DNA of 50,487 nucleotides, taken from NCBI RefSeq assembly GCF_021608225.1, contig NZ_JAKIJS010000006.1, forward strand, positions 1 through 50,487. The letters are read 5' to 3'. The translations under genes were made by a program, and so were the position numbers. The DNA is from Pseudalkalibacillus berkeleyi. GTDB lineage: Bacteria; Bacillota; Bacilli; Bacillales; Fictibacillaceae. The notes beneath the pieces are model-generated. The model was not told the origin of the DNA, did no database searches, and worked only from the letters and a program-made list of their open reading frames with translations. Below, one piece after another: positions 21,096 through 30,720 of this stretch; position 1 is the first letter of the stretch, and every line of letters begins with the position of its first letter.

Positions 21096-22484
21096 ATGTC
21101 GAAACGTTATGCAGTTGTCTTAGCAGCTGGAAAAGGTACCCGAATGAAATCTCGTTTATATAAAGTGTTGCATCCTGTAGGCGGGAAGCCAATGGTTCAA
21201 CATGTCGTCGATCAAATCAACAAAGTAGAAGTCGATCAAATTGTAACTGTCATTGGTCATGGAGCAGAAAAGGTTAAGGACCAACTTGGTGAAGAAGTTG
21301 ATTACGTCTTACAGGAAGAGCAGCTTGGAACCGGACACGCAGTTATGCAAACAGAAGGGCTTTTAGGAGATCTTGATGGTACGACACTAGTCGTTTGTGG
21401 AGACACCCCGCTCATTTCTTCAGAGACGATGGATGCTTTATTGAGACACCACGAGAAGGAAAACGCTAAAGTAACTCTTTTGACAGCTCATGCTGAAGAT
21501 CCTTTCGGTTACGGAAGAGTCATTCGAAATGAAGATGGCACTGTATCTAAAATTGTTGAGCATAAAGATGCATCCATTCACGAGCAAGCTGTCCAAGAAA
21601 TCAACACTGGTACGTATTGTTTTGACAATAGAACGTTATTCGAAGCTTTGAAACAAGTGACAAATGATAATGTTCAAGGTGAGTATTATCTACCTGATGT
21701 TATTGAAATCGTGAAAGATCAACAGGAGACGGTTGCAGCTTATCAAACCCCTGCATTTGAAGAAACGATAGGCGTTAATGACCGAGTTGCTCTATCTCAA
21801 GCTGAGCAATACATGAAGCAACGAATCCTTACACATCACATGAAAAATGGTGTAACGATCATTGATCCACAACAGACCTATATCACATCAGATGTGAAAA
21901 TTGGCTCGGACACGGTTGTTTACCCAGGAACATTTATTCATGGGAATACAACAATCGGAGAAGAGGCGGTCATTGGACCGAATACAGAAATTAAAGACAG
22001 TCAGATTGGGAACGAAACGGTTGTTAAACAATCTGTTGTTCATGATAGCGAGGTAGGGCACAATGTATCTATCGGCCCATTCGCACATATTCGACCTCAG
22101 TCCGAATTGGGAAATGATACAAAGATTGGAAATTTTGTAGAGATTAAGAAATCTAAATTGGATGATGGTAGTAAGGCATCTCATCTAAGTTACATTGGAG
22201 ATGCTGAGATTGGAAAAGACGTCAATCTTGGTTGCGGTTCAATTACGGTTAATTATGACGGTAAGAACAAACATCTGACAAAAGTAGGCGACGGTGCATT
22301 TATCGGTTGTAATTCTAACTTGATAGCACCTGTTAACGTTGGAGAAAATGCATACGTAGCAGCAGGATCTACGATAACTGACGATGTTCCAGGGAATTCG
22401 CTTTCAATTGCAAGAGCGAGACAGACGAATAAAGAAGGTTATGTTTCTAAAATACAAGAAAAGCAAAACAACCACAGGGGGTAA
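21096..22484 (+). CDS. glmU: bifunctional UDP-GlcNAc pyrophosphorylase / glucosamine-1-P acetyltransferase
   Basis: Makes UDP-GlcNAc for peptidoglycan and teichoic acids. The N-terminal uridylyltransferase domain (about 1-230) starts with [12 protein letters not shown]. It contains QLGTGHAV and the metal-binding CGDTPLI. The C-terminal left-handed beta-helix (about 250-450) shows repeated hexapeptides, with [15 protein letters not shown] carrying the acetyltransferase residues. The length of 462 is normal. AGGAGGATAT precedes the ATG. prs follows after 5 bases. Confidence 0.97.
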   Translation: MSKRYAVVLAAGKGTRMKSRLYKVLHPVGGKPMVQHVVDQINKVEVDQIVTVIGHGAEKVKDQLGEEVDYVLQEEQLGTGHAVMQTEGLLGDLDGTTLVVCGDTPLISSETMDALLRHHEKENAKVTLLTAHAEDPFGYGRVIRNEDGTVSKIVEHKDASIHEQAVQEINTGTYCFDNRTLFEALKQVTNDNVQGEYYLPDVIEIVKDQQETVAAYQTPAFEETIGVNDRVALSQAEQYMKQRILTHHMKNGVTIIDPQQTYITSDVKIGSDTVVYPGTFIHGNTTIGEEAVIGPNTEIKDSQIGNETVVKQSVVHDSEVGHNVSIGPFAHIRPQSELGNDTKIGNFVEIKKSKLDDGSKASHLSYIGDAEIGKDVNLGCGSITVNYDGKNKHLTKVGDGAFIGCNSNLIAPVNVGENAYVAAGSTITDDVPGNSLSIARARQTNKEGYVSKIQEKQNNHRG

Positions 22485-22489
22485 TAAGC

Positions 22490-23440
22490 GTGTCCAAGTA
22501 TGAGAATTCCAAACTTAAAGTCTTTTCGCTAAATTCTAATGAGGGATTGGCAGAAGAAATAACGGAACATATCGGTGTTCATATGGGTAAATGTTCAGTA
22601 CAAAGATTTAGCGATGGTGAAATCCAAATCAATATTGAGGAGAGCATCCGTGGAGGAGAGGTTTATGTTATTCAATCCACTTCATCCCCAGTTAACGAAA
22701 ACTTGATGGAGCTCCTAATCATGATTGACGCGCTTAAACGAGCGTCCGCAAAAACCATCAATGTTGTCATTCCGTATTATGGATACGCTAGACAAGACCG
22801 AAAAGCACGATCAAGAGAGCCAATTACGGCAAAGCTTGTTGCAAACTTACTAGAAACAGCAGGTGCTACACGTGTGATTTCAATGGATTTACATGCCCCG
22901 CAAATCCAAGGATTCTTCGATATTCCAGTTGACCAACTATTGGCTGTACCGACATTAGCCAATTATTTCGAAAGTAAGAATTTAGACGACATCGTCGTTG
23001 TATCTCCAGATCACGGAGGCGTGACGCGTGCAAGAAAAATGGCAGATCGACTAAAAGCGCCAATTGCAATTATTGATAAGCGACGTCCACGTCCTAACGT
23101 ATCGGAAGTGATGAACATTGTAGGTAACATCGAAGGAAAGACAGCGATTTTGATTGATGATATCATTGATACTGCTGGTACGATTACGCTTGCGGCTAAT
23201 GCATTGATTGAAAATGGTGCAACAGAAGTATATGCATGTTGTTCTCATCCTGTCCTTTCAGGACCTGCAATAGAACGGATTCAAAATTCTAAGATTAAAG
23301 AGCTTGTCGTAACAAACACGATTGAATTACCAGAAGAAAAATTCATTGATAAGCTGACACAATTATCGGTTGCTCCGCTACTAGGTGAGGCGATCATCCG
23401 AGTTCACGAACAACAATCTGTAAGTAAACTTTTCGACTAA
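22490..23440 (+). CDS. prs: ribose-phosphate pyrophosphokinase
   Basis: Forms PRPP from ribose-5-phosphate and ATP, feeding purines, pyrimidines, His, Trp and NAD. ATP-binding [17 protein letters not shown] lies near residue 100, the catalytic flexible loop region RRPRPN near 200, and the PRPP loop [15 protein letters not shown] near 220. The length is 316 residues. It is cotranscribed with glmU. Its product is the effector of PurR, encoded upstream, and substrate of HprT at 43646. Confidence 0.97.
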   Translation: MSKYENSKLKVFSLNSNEGLAEEITEHIGVHMGKCSVQRFSDGEIQINIEESIRGGEVYVIQSTSSPVNENLMELLIMIDALKRASAKTINVVIPYYGYARQDRKARSREPITAKLVANLLETAGATRVISMDLHAPQIQGFFDIPVDQLLAVPTLANYFESKNLDDIVVVSPDHGGVTRARKMADRLKAPIAIIDKRRPRPNVSEVMNIVGNIEGKTAILIDDIIDTAGTITLAANALIENGATEVYACCSHPVLSGPAIERIQNSKIKELVVTNTIELPEEKFIDKLTQLSVAPLLGEAIIRVHEQQSVSKLFD

Positions 23441-23454
23441 GTTTTTGATGTAAT

Positions 23455-23480
23455 GTTTGAACCTATCTGATTTCGGGTAT
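23455..23480 (+). promoter_or_regulatory. SigB general-stress promoter of ctc
   Basis: GTTTGA, a 14-base spacer and GGGTAT match the SigB consensus GTTTAA-N13-15-GGGWAW with one mismatch. ctc is the founding SigB target in B. subtilis. Confidence 0.85.
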
Positions 23481-23518
23481 ATTTCTAAAATAGTAACTGA
23501 CAGGAAGGTGATTTCGTT

Positions 23519-24172
23519 ATGGCTATCGATTTAGATGTAAAAGTAAGAGATGATTTTAGTCGTTCTACTACAAGGAAGTTACGTGAGGAAGGCAATGTTC
23601 CAGCAGTCTTCTACGGGAATGGTGACAGTAAGCCAATTTATTTAGACAGAATTAATTTCATTAAATCCATTCGTGATAATGGTATTAATTCAGTAATCAA
23701 TCTTTCAATTGATAATAAGAAACATTCTGCAATGGTTCAAGATCTTCAAATCGACCATTTGAAAGATTTACTTATTCACGTTGATTTTAGAGAAATTAAT
23801 CTTAATGAAGAAACAGACGCAGAAGTTCCAGTACACTTAGTTGGTGAACCTGCTGGTGCTAAGGAAGGTGGCGTATTACAGCACTTCCTTCATACCATTA
23901 CGGTTCGAGCGTTACCTGCTGAAATTCCAAGTGAATTTGAAGTGAACGTTGAAGAATTGAATATTAGTGACGCATTTACTGTAGCTGATCTTATCGAAAA
24001 TTCTTCTTACAACATTCTTTCCGATCCGGAAGAGGTTGTCGTATCAGTTGCACCTCCTACGGAAGAGCCTGAAGAAGAAGTGGCAGATGATGAAGAGCAA
24101 GAACCTGAGGTGCTCAGTGACAAGGAATCAGATGATTCCGATGACAACAATGAAGAAGACAACAAAGAATAA
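23519..24172 (+). CDS. ctc: general stress protein Ctc, ribosomal protein bL25 (TL5 type)
   Basis: A 217-residue bL25/Ctc protein that binds 5S rRNA. The N-terminal L25 domain (1-95, with REEGNVPAVFYG) is followed by the Ctc beta-domain (about 100-185). A very acidic tail of about 35 residues rich in Glu and Asp ends the protein. A SigB promoter drives it, in line with stress induction, and a terminator follows. Confidence 0.96.
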   Translation: MAIDLDVKVRDDFSRSTTRKLREEGNVPAVFYGNGDSKPIYLDRINFIKSIRDNGINSVINLSIDNKKHSAMVQDLQIDHLKDLLIHVDFREINLNEETDAEVPVHLVGEPAGAKEGGVLQHFLHTITVRALPAEIPSEFEVNVEELNISDAFTVADLIENSSYNILSDPEEVVVSVAPPTEEPEEEVADDEEQEPEVLSDKESDDSDDNNEEDNKE

Positions 24173-24195
24173 TAAGAGCTATTATAGTCTTATAC

Positions 24196-24227
24196 AGAGG
24201 CGTAGCCATTTAGGTTACGCCTCTTTA
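24196..24227 (+). terminator. terminator of ctc
   Basis: AGAGGCGTAGCC / GGTTACGCCTCT, 12 pairs with one G-T, then TTTA. Confidence 0.88.
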
Positions 24228-24240
24228 ATACGTTAAGAAA

Positions 24241-24563
24241 TTTCAGAAATAAGTATAAGTGCAACTAAAGCTCACCCTGCGCTATGGCTTGGATTCGCTA
24301 AGTTTTCTTTATACGTTAATCTATAAATTTTCAGGTTCCAGTTAGCTCGACGTAGTGGAAAATTTCAGAAATAAGTATAAGTGCAACTAAAGCTCATCCT
24401 GCGCTATGGCTTGGGTTCGCTAAGTTTTCTTTATACGTTAAACTTATAAATTTTCAGATTCCAGTTAGCTCGACGTAGTGGAAAATTTCAGAAATAAGTA
24501 TAAGTGCAACTAAAGCTCACCCTGCGCTATGGCTTGGGTTCGCTAAGTTTTCTTTATGTTATA
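24241..24563. repeat. 122/123-bp tandem repeat, about two and a half copies
   Basis: AAGTATAAGTGCAACTAAAG occurs at 24251, 24373 and 24496. Each unit ends in AAGTTTTCTTTA. The inner segment has AAATTTTC / GAAAATTT arms around a conserved GCTCGACGTA, and a small stem CTTGG / CTAAG. A solitary diverged copy lies at 36604. It follows the ctc terminator. Confidence 0.88.
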
Positions 24564-24570
24564 ATGGGAC

Positions 24571-24668
24571 GGTCAATCATTGGATCACTTCAATCCTCCT
24601 GCGGCGGCGACAGCCTCCTCGTCGGATTTCCAGTGACCATCGGAGCTAACAAGGCGATTCCGCTTTTC
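24571..24668. repeat. family A structured repeat, left-truncated copy (A1)
   Basis: It shares the core GGATCACTTC...CCAGTGACC with copies at 24672 and 42090. The left end is missing and joins the preceding array directly. The right end GGCGATTCCGCTTTTC is of family B type, so this copy looks recombinant. Confidence 0.75.
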
Positions 24669-24671
24669 TAT

Positions 24672-24785
24672 TGTCTAGCTTCAGCACCCAGACACTTGGA
24701 TCACTTCAGACCTCCTGCGGCGGCGACAGCCTCCTCGTCGGTCTTCCAGTGACCTTCGTGTCTAATCGGGGTGCTTAAGCTTTTC
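24672..24785. repeat. family A structured repeat, full copy (A2)
   Basis: It runs from TGTCTAGCT to GCTTTTC. Nested helices are GCACCC / GGGTGC, AGACAC / GTGTCT, GGATCACT / AGTGACC (one bulged A) and AGACC / GGTCT around a GC-rich loop. Compared with the 42090 copy, two helices change on both sides at once. Confidence 0.85.
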
Positions 24786-24905
24786 TAATTTCTTGGGAGG
24801 ATGGAGCGGTTTCATCTGGAATAGAATAAGAAAGTTGATATGAGGAGTTATTTGTATATGCTGAATAGAATTAAGCAGCTGTTTGAAAAGGAAGGTTATG
24901 AGGAA

Positions 24906-25466
24906 ATGAAAGTCATTGCAGGTCTAGGAAATCCAGGTAGCAAATATGAAGAAACACGACATAATGTAGGGTTCAAGGTCATTGATCAACTTTCAGAATC
25001 CCTCTCCATCCCACTGAACAAACAGAAGTTCAATGGATTGTATGGCATAGGTGAAGTGAATGGACATAAACTATGTTTATTAAAGCCTTTGACCTACATG
25101 AACCGTTCAGGAGATTCTGTCGTACCTCTTATGAAGTATTATAAGGTTGAACGGGAAGATTTACTTGTCATTTATGATGATCTCGACTTAGTCCCGGGTA
25201 AGCTAAGATTACGTGAAAAGGGAAGTGCTGGTGGACATAATGGAATGAAATCCATCATACAGCATTTAGGTAGTCAAGACTTTAAACGAATTCGTATTGG
25301 CATTGGTCGGCCAGAACCAGGAGAAGCTGTTCCTGACTATGTGTTGAAAACATTTAAACCAGACCAACAAGCAAACATTAATGAAGCACTAAAACGCTCA
25401 GCAGATGCTTGTGAAAACTGGGCAGATACACCATTTTCGCAAGTTATGAACCGTTTTAATGGATGA
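24906..25466 (+). CDS. pth: peptidyl-tRNA hydrolase
   Basis: Releases peptides from drop-off peptidyl-tRNAs (spoVC in B. subtilis). LGNPGSKYEETRHNVG at the N-terminus carries the catalytic His (residue 20) and Asn (residue 10). YDDLDL holds the catalytic Asp and GSAGGHNG the substrate-binding loop. The ATG at 24906 gives the canonical MKVIAGLGNPG start; the frame extends upstream to 24840 but the extra 22 residues do not fit the family. Length is 186. Confidence 0.96.
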   Translation: MKVIAGLGNPGSKYEETRHNVGFKVIDQLSESLSIPLNKQKFNGLYGIGEVNGHKLCLLKPLTYMNRSGDSVVPLMKYYKVEREDLLVIYDDLDLVPGKLRLREKGSAGGHNGMKSIIQHLGSQDFKRIRIGIGRPEPGEAVPDYVLKTFKPDQQANINEALKRSADACENWADTPFSQVMNRFNG

Positions 25467-25525
25467 ATAGAAAAGCCCTTTAGGGACCATAATGGTAGTA
25501 TGTTATGTCACTAAGGAGGCGTAAG

Positions 25526-25756
25526 ATGTCAGTCTATTATGCATGCAAGCATTGTAATGTCCACATCGGAAAGCTAGATGTATCTTCCGTTGCGACGACA
25601 AACTTAGGTTTAGATCAACTAACAGACCAAGAAAGAGAAGAATACGTATCTTATGATGACGATGGACATGTTTATGTGAAATCTATATGTGAGGACTGTT
25701 ATGAGATGCTAAATAAAAACCCAGATTACCACGCACTGGATACATTCATACAGTAA
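25526..25756 (+). CDS. fin: anti-sigma-F factor Fin (YabK)
   Basis: A 76-residue zinc protein with CKHC near the N-terminus and CEDC near residue 57. In B. subtilis Fin antagonises SigF and so helps the switch from SigF to SigG in the forespore. The start at 25526 is chosen for AAGGAGGCG just upstream. Position between pth and mfd is conserved. The window thus holds two anti-sigma factors of the same switch, Gin and Fin. Confidence 0.95.
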   Translation: MSVYYACKHCNVHIGKLDVSSVATTNLGLDQLTDQEREEYVSYDDDGHVYVKSICEDCYEMLNKNPDYHALDTFIQ

Positions 25757-25759
25757 CAG

Positions 25760-25786
25760 CTTTGGTTTTGTAACCAAGGCATTTTT
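25760..25786 (+). terminator. terminator of pth-fin
   Basis: CTTTGGTT / AACCAAGG with a TTGT loop, then GCATTTTTT. Confidence 0.85.
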
Positions 25787-25860
25787 TGCTGTCTGAATGA
25801 GTAGCAGTTTAATGATAATGGCTCATCTCTAAAAGGTTATTTCTATAGGGAATCATGGCA

Positions 25861-25904
25861 TTCAACAATCTTTTACAAAAGCTACTATGTATACGAAACA
25901 GCCT
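25861..25904. repeat. solitary tail of the 20731 element
   Basis: TTCAACAATCTTTTACAA and GAAACAGCC align with the segments at 20869-20916 and 46285-46332, but the main body is absent. The 25787-26026 gap shows nothing else. Confidence 0.7.
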
Positions 25905-26026
25905 TGATCATAGAAATACACGATTGATTTATACAAAGAATTGCATATTTCAAGAATAATATAGGCAACAAGATTTAATAGATGGGAAATTATTACGCCC
26001 ATTCCTACAGGGAGGGAGATTATGCA

Positions 26027-29000
26027 ATGCAAGGTTTATTGAACTATTTTTGTGATAATGACGATTTTCAATCCCTGATTACAGGCATGTCTGAAGGGCT
26101 CAGCGAACAACTCGTTTCAGGTTTATCCAACTCTTCTAGAACGTTATTGATGGCTTGTTTAAACAGAGCAGATGATCGTTCTCAGCTCGTGGTCACGCAT
26201 AATTTATTTCAAGCTCAGAAGCTTTATGAAGACCTCGTTTCATTGGTAGGAGAGGAGAAGGTGCACCTCTATCCAGTAAATGAACTAACTTCAGCAGAAA
26301 TTGCCATCGCAAGTCCTGAATTAAAGTCTCAAAGAATTGACGTATTAAATCAGCTATCAGGACACGGCAGAGGGAACATTATCATTACACCTATTGCTGG
26401 TTTAAGACGAATGATTCCACCCCCACATGTTTGGAGTGCCAGCCAATTTACACTTCAAGTGGGAACGGATATAGATCTGGATCAGGTGAAGAACAAGTTA
26501 GTTGCAATGGGATATGAACGTTCAGATATGATCACAAGCCCAGGCGAATTTAGCATTCGTGGGGGAATTGTTGATATATTCCCTCTGACCGAGTCACAGC
26601 CACTTAGAATTGAGCTCTTCGATACTGAAGTCGATTCGATTAGATATTTCGACGTTGAAACGCAACGTTCTGCTGATCAATTACAAGAAATAAAGGTAGG
26701 CCCAGCAGAAGAAATTATCCTTTTCCCGGAACATTTTGATCAAGCTGTACAAAATGTCGAACTTGGACTATCTAGGTCTCTTCAGAAAATAAAAGATAGT
26801 GGTGTGAAAGAGAAGCTAACCGAACATATCGGATACGAACTTGAACAGCTGAAACAAAAACAAACATTTCAAGGCATGTACAAATATATCTCTTGCTATT
26901 ACGATCAGCCAGCTAGTTTACTAGACTATTTACCGGATAACACACTCGTTGTCGTGGATGAAATCAGTCGAGTGCAAGAAACATCTTCAAATTTGGAAAA
27001 ACAAGAAGCAGAGTGGCACACAACCTTGTTGAACCAGGGAGAAATGTTGTCTGGTCTTACGTTAAGTCACAAGTATGAGGAATTGGTGAACCGTCCGAAC
27101 TTATTGTTCTTATACCTTTCATTATTTTTAAGACATGTACCTCACACCAATCCCCAAAATATTATCAATATGAATTGTAAGGCCATGCAGAATTTCCATG
27201 GACAATTAAACGTACTGCAATCTGAAATACAAAGATGGCACAATAGTAAGGATGCTATCGTTTTCTTAGCAGCAGATCAAGATCGAGCGAAAAGGCTAGA
27301 ACGTGTCCTTGAAGATTACAATATTGAATCAAGTTTCGTAGATGAGACCACACCTCTAACACCAGGGAAAAACCATATTATCATCGGAGATTTAAATGGT
27401 GGATTTGAATTACCGATGAGAAAGCTTGTCGTCCTAACTGAAAATGAGGTTTTTACAAAGAAAACGCGAAAGACGAGAAGACCACAAAAGGTCTCTAATG
27501 CTGAGCGTATCAAAAGTTATTCTGAATTAAAGGTCGGCGATTACGTCGTTCATATTAATCATGGTATTGGTAAATATCTTGGGATCGAGACCCTGGACAT
27601 TAATGGCGTCCATAAAGATTATATACATTTGAAATATGCTGGGGATGATAAGCTCTATGTCCCCGTCGAACAAATCGATCAAGTACAAAAGTTCGTAGGT
27701 TCAGAAGGGAAAGAACCAAAAGTATATAAGCTTGGCGGTAGTGAGTGGAAGAAGGTCAAGAGCAGGGTGCAGTCTTCTGTTCAAGATATTGCCGATGATT
27801 TGATTAAACTGTACGCCGAACGAGAAGCCTCAAAAGGGCATGCATTTTCAAAGGATGGTGGAATGCAGCAAGACTTTGAAAGTGCATTTACCTATCAGGA
27901 AACAGAGGATCAACTCCGGGCAATTGAAGAAATTAAACAAGACATGGAAAAAGAAAGACCGATGGACCGACTATTGTGCGGTGACGTTGGATATGGGAAA
28001 ACGGAAGTTGCTATTCGTGCTGCATTTAAGGCGATTAATGATGGTAAACAAGTGGCATTCCTTGTTCCAACGACAATTTTGGCGCAACAACATTACGAAA
28101 CATTCCAAGAAAGATTCTCCGAATTTCCGATTACGATCAAATCATTAAGTCGGTTCAGAACGAGAAAAGAGCAGACAGAGACGATGAAAAGCTTAAAAGC
28201 AGGAACTGTCGACATTGTGGTTGGCACACACCGGATCCTCTCAAAGGACATTCAATTTAAGGATCTTGGTTTGTTAATTATTGATGAAGAGCAACGCTTT
28301 GGTGTCACGCACAAAGAAAAGATTAAACAAATGAAAACGAACGTAGATGTCCTTACGCTTACAGCTACACCTATCCCGAGAACGTTGCATATGTCTATGC
28401 TTGGTGTTCGTGATTTATCTGTAATCGAGACACCACCAGAAAATCGATTCCCGGTGCAAACGTATGTTGTTGAATATAGTGGTGGCACCATTCGAGAAGC
28501 GATAGAGCGTGAACTTTCTAGAGGAGGGCAGGTGTACTTTCTCTATAATAAAGTTGAATCAATAGAACGAATGACAGAGGAAATTTCGCAGCTTGTTCCT
28601 GATGCTCGTGTGGCATTTGCGCATGGACAAATGCGTGAAAATGAGCTTGAATCAGTCATGATTGATTTCTTAGATGGTAATTTCGATGTACTCGTAAGTA
28701 CGACCATCATTGAAACGGGTGTAGATATACCGAACGTTAACACGTTGATCGTAAATGATGCCGATAAGATGGGCTTATCTCAGTTGTATCAGTTACGCGG
28801 TCGTGTAGGCCGGTCAAATCGTGTAGCCTATTCGTATTTCATGTATCAGCGTGACAAGGTACTTACGGAGGTCGCTGAGAAACGTCTGCAAGCCATCAAG
28901 GAATTTACAGAGTTAGGCTCAGGATTTAAAATTGCAATGCGAGACCTATCTATTCGTGGTGCGGGTAATTTATTAGGTGCACAACAGCATGGATTTATTG

Positions 29001-29563
29001 ATTCCGTCGGATTCGACTTATATTCTCAAATGCTCAAAGAAGCAATTGAAGAACGTAAAGGTGACAAACCGAAGAAGAAGGAAATTGAACTCGAACTTGA
29101 TTTGAATGTCGACGCTTATATTCCAGCATCATATATTCAAGATGAAAAGCAGAAAATTGATATGTACAAACGTTTCAAAGGAATCGAGAGCTTTGATGAC
29201 ATATTCGACCTTAATGATGAAATGGTCGACAGATTTGGAGACTATCCAGATCAAGTAGCGAATTTATTTGCGGTTGCAAGAATCAAGCTATACGCGCAAG
29301 TAGAGAAGGTAGAGAAAATCGAACAATTGAAAAATAAACAAATTCAAATGCTCTTCTCAAAGGAAACGACATTGAACATAGATGGCAGCAAGTTATTTGA
29401 TATCGTCAACAAAATTGGTCGTCATGTTAACTTGGGGATGACACAAGAACAAATCAAAGTACTTATTAACCATAGAAAAATGACAGATGAACAAATTCTT
29501 CAAACGATTGAAGATGTCCTTGAGAAAGTTCCACAAGCGAAGAAGGAAGCGGTACAAGCATAA
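26027..29563 (+). CDS. mfd: transcription-repair coupling factor Mfd
   Basis: An ATP-dependent translocase that removes stalled RNA polymerase and recruits UvrA, 1178 residues. The UvrB-like N-terminal module carries GEFSIRGGIVDIFP. The RNA-polymerase-interacting domain begins at about residue 490 (KVGDYVVHINHGIGKY). The RecG-like motor has Walker A GDVGYGKTE, the DEEQ box IDEEQRFGV and QLRGRVGRSNR. The C-terminal D7 domain closes it. The ATG at 26027, eight bases after GGGAGGGAG, replaces the longer frame start at 25982. Confidence 0.97.
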   Translation: MQGLLNYFCDNDDFQSLITGMSEGLSEQLVSGLSNSSRTLLMACLNRADDRSQLVVTHNLFQAQKLYEDLVSLVGEEKVHLYPVNELTSAEIAIASPELKSQRIDVLNQLSGHGRGNIIITPIAGLRRMIPPPHVWSASQFTLQVGTDIDLDQVKNKLVAMGYERSDMITSPGEFSIRGGIVDIFPLTESQPLRIELFDTEVDSIRYFDVETQRSADQLQEIKVGPAEEIILFPEHFDQAVQNVELGLSRSLQKIKDSGVKEKLTEHIGYELEQLKQKQTFQGMYKYISCYYDQPASLLDYLPDNTLVVVDEISRVQETSSNLEKQEAEWHTTLLNQGEMLSGLTLSHKYEELVNRPNLLFLYLSLFLRHVPHTNPQNIINMNCKAMQNFHGQLNVLQSEIQRWHNSKDAIVFLAADQDRAKRLERVLEDYNIESSFVDETTPLTPGKNHIIIGDLNGGFELPMRKLVVLTENEVFTKKTRKTRRPQKVSNAERIKSYSELKVGDYVVHINHGIGKYLGIETLDINGVHKDYIHLKYAGDDKLYVPVEQIDQVQKFVGSEGKEPKVYKLGGSEWKKVKSRVQSSVQDIADDLIKLYAEREASKGHAFSKDGGMQQDFESAFTYQETEDQLRAIEEIKQDMEKERPMDRLLCGDVGYGKTEVAIRAAFKAINDGKQVAFLVPTTILAQQHYETFQERFSEFPITIKSLSRFRTRKEQTETMKSLKAGTVDIVVGTHRILSKDIQFKDLGLLIIDEEQRFGVTHKEKIKQMKTNVDVLTLTATPIPRTLHMSMLGVRDLSVIETPPENRFPVQTYVVEYSGGTIREAIERELSRGGQVYFLYNKVESIERMTEEISQLVPDARVAFAHGQMRENELESVMIDFLDGNFDVLVSTTIIETGVDIPNVNTLIVNDADKMGLSQLYQLRGRVGRSNRVAYSYFMYQRDKVLTEVAEKRLQAIKEFTELGSGFKIAMRDLSIRGAGNLLGAQQHGFIDSVGFDLYSQMLKEAIEERKGDKPKKKEIELELDLNVDAYIPASYIQDEKQKIDMYKRFKGIESFDDIFDLNDEMVDRFGDYPDQVANLFAVARIKLYAQVEKVEKIEQLKNKQIQMLFSKETTLNIDGSKLFDIVNKIGRHVNLGMTQEQIKVLINHRKMTDEQILQTIEDVLEKVPQAKKEAVQA

Positions 29564-29570
29564 AATGTAA

Positions 29571-29598
29571 AAAAGGCAGGTTGATACCTGCTTTTTTT
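29571..29598 (+). terminator. terminator of mfd
   Basis: GCAGGT / ACCTGC with a TGAT loop and a run of T. Confidence 0.9.
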
Positions 29599-29604
29599 AT
29601 TTGT

Positions 29605-29750
29605 AAGTCCTGCGGGATAAGCGATCCAGGCGAGTCCCCACAACTACCTGTGACAATAGTTATTCGACTATGAGTAAGGATGTTCGACTAAGAACCACCT
29701 CCTGTGGTGAACATCGAAGTCAGTACATCCTGTGCGCTTTTCTTTCATTT
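29605..29750. repeat. degenerate intergenic repeat between mfd and spoVT
   Basis: CATCGAAGTCAGTACATCC near 29717 matches the 6505 element, and the right end TGCGCTTTTCTTTC resembles the family A and B ends. Short internal palindromes such as CCACCTCCTGTGG are present. Boundaries are approximate. Confidence 0.5.
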
Positions 29751-29896
29751 TTATGAAGAATTTTCCGTTTTTGGTGAATAGATTAAGTGAACGTACGGAT
29801 ACTAAAGGAAAATGAATGGTATATTTATTCATTCATACCAAGAATGCTATTGTATCTCCATTATCTTGCAACGATAGAAAGTGAGGACAACAAAGA

Positions 29897-30433
29897 ATGA
29901 AAGCCACAGGTATCGTACGTCGCATTGATGATCTTGGACGGGTCGTCATCCCTAAGGAAATTAGAAGAACCTTACGTATTCGTGAGGGGGATCCTCTTGA
30001 AATTTTCGTAGACCGCGAAGGGGAAGTCATACTTAAGAAATACTCTCCCATCAGTGAGCTTGGAGATTTTGCTCAAGAATATGCAGAGTCATTATATGAG
30101 CACACTCAACATATCGCGTTGATTTCTGATCGTGATTCTTTTATCGCGGTGGCTGGTGGAGGCAAAAAGGAGTACATGAATAAGAACATCGGTAAATTGA
30201 TTGAAAACTCGATGAATGACAGGAAAACGGTTGTCTCAACGCAAGCAACAAGTGTAGAGATTATTGATGGTAACAATGAGCCTGTATCTCATGTCATAGC
30301 TCCAATCATAGCAAATGGGGATCCCATTGGTTCGGTAGTGCTTCTTTCAAAAACGGACAAGCCTATTGGGGACATTGAACAAAAGTTATCTGAAACAGCT
30401 GCAGGATTTTTAGCGAAACAAATGGAGCAATAA
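29897..30433 (+). CDS. spoVT: stage V sporulation regulator SpoVT
   Basis: A 178-residue AbrB-type regulator of late forespore (SigG) genes. The N-terminal swapped-hairpin domain (1-50, GIVRRIDDLGRVVIPKEIRR) closely resembles AbrB at 8584, and a GAF-like domain follows (about 55-178). GAATG-15-CATACCA (29814-29840) resembles a SigG promoter, but the spacing is short of ideal. AGTGAGGA precedes the ATG. Confidence 0.97.
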   Translation: MKATGIVRRIDDLGRVVIPKEIRRTLRIREGDPLEIFVDREGEVILKKYSPISELGDFAQEYAESLYEHTQHIALISDRDSFIAVAGGGKKEYMNKNIGKLIENSMNDRKTVVSTQATSVEIIDGNNEPVSHVIAPIIANGDPIGSVVLLSKTDKPIGDIEQKLSETAAGFLAKQMEQ

Positions 30434-30594
30434 GTGAAGGGGCTGTCCAAAAAGTCAGTGAACACTGATTTTCTGGAAGCTCTATTTTTTTTGGCTTTTC
30501 ATAAGGATACGTGAAGCCGAAATAAATACCTCAAGTCACAGCGATCGCCAGGTGTTCTGAATAACCGTTTGTAATTGTGTAGCCTCTTTATTTC

Positions 30595-30613
30595 ATATCA
30601 CTCGTGATATAAT
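30595..30613 (+). promoter_or_regulatory. inverted repeat overlapping an extended -10 before yabM
   Basis: ATATCAC TC GTGATAT (7-bp arms, 30595-30610) overlaps TGATATAAT (TG-extended -10, 30605-30613). This could be a repressor operator at the promoter of the yabM-yabN unit; no -35 is clear. Confidence 0.4.
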
Positions 30614-30720
30614 GGGGCTATTATTGTACTTAAAAAAAGCTTTTTTAGGCAATACTTTAGATTTCTTGTAGGTTTATGAATAAAGTATATGTGTTCTTTA
30701 TCGATTTAGGCGGTGTCACA

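Noticed and set aside
24504-24752. 82-residue ORF before pth
   Set aside because: It spans the tandem array and two family A repeats; its sequence recurs in another frame upstream of tilS.
30437-30560. insertion sequence remnant starting GGGGCTGTCC
   Set aside because: The short start resembles some IS ends and a similar GGGCTGTCTC occurs at 16724, but no transposase fragment or matching inverted end was found.
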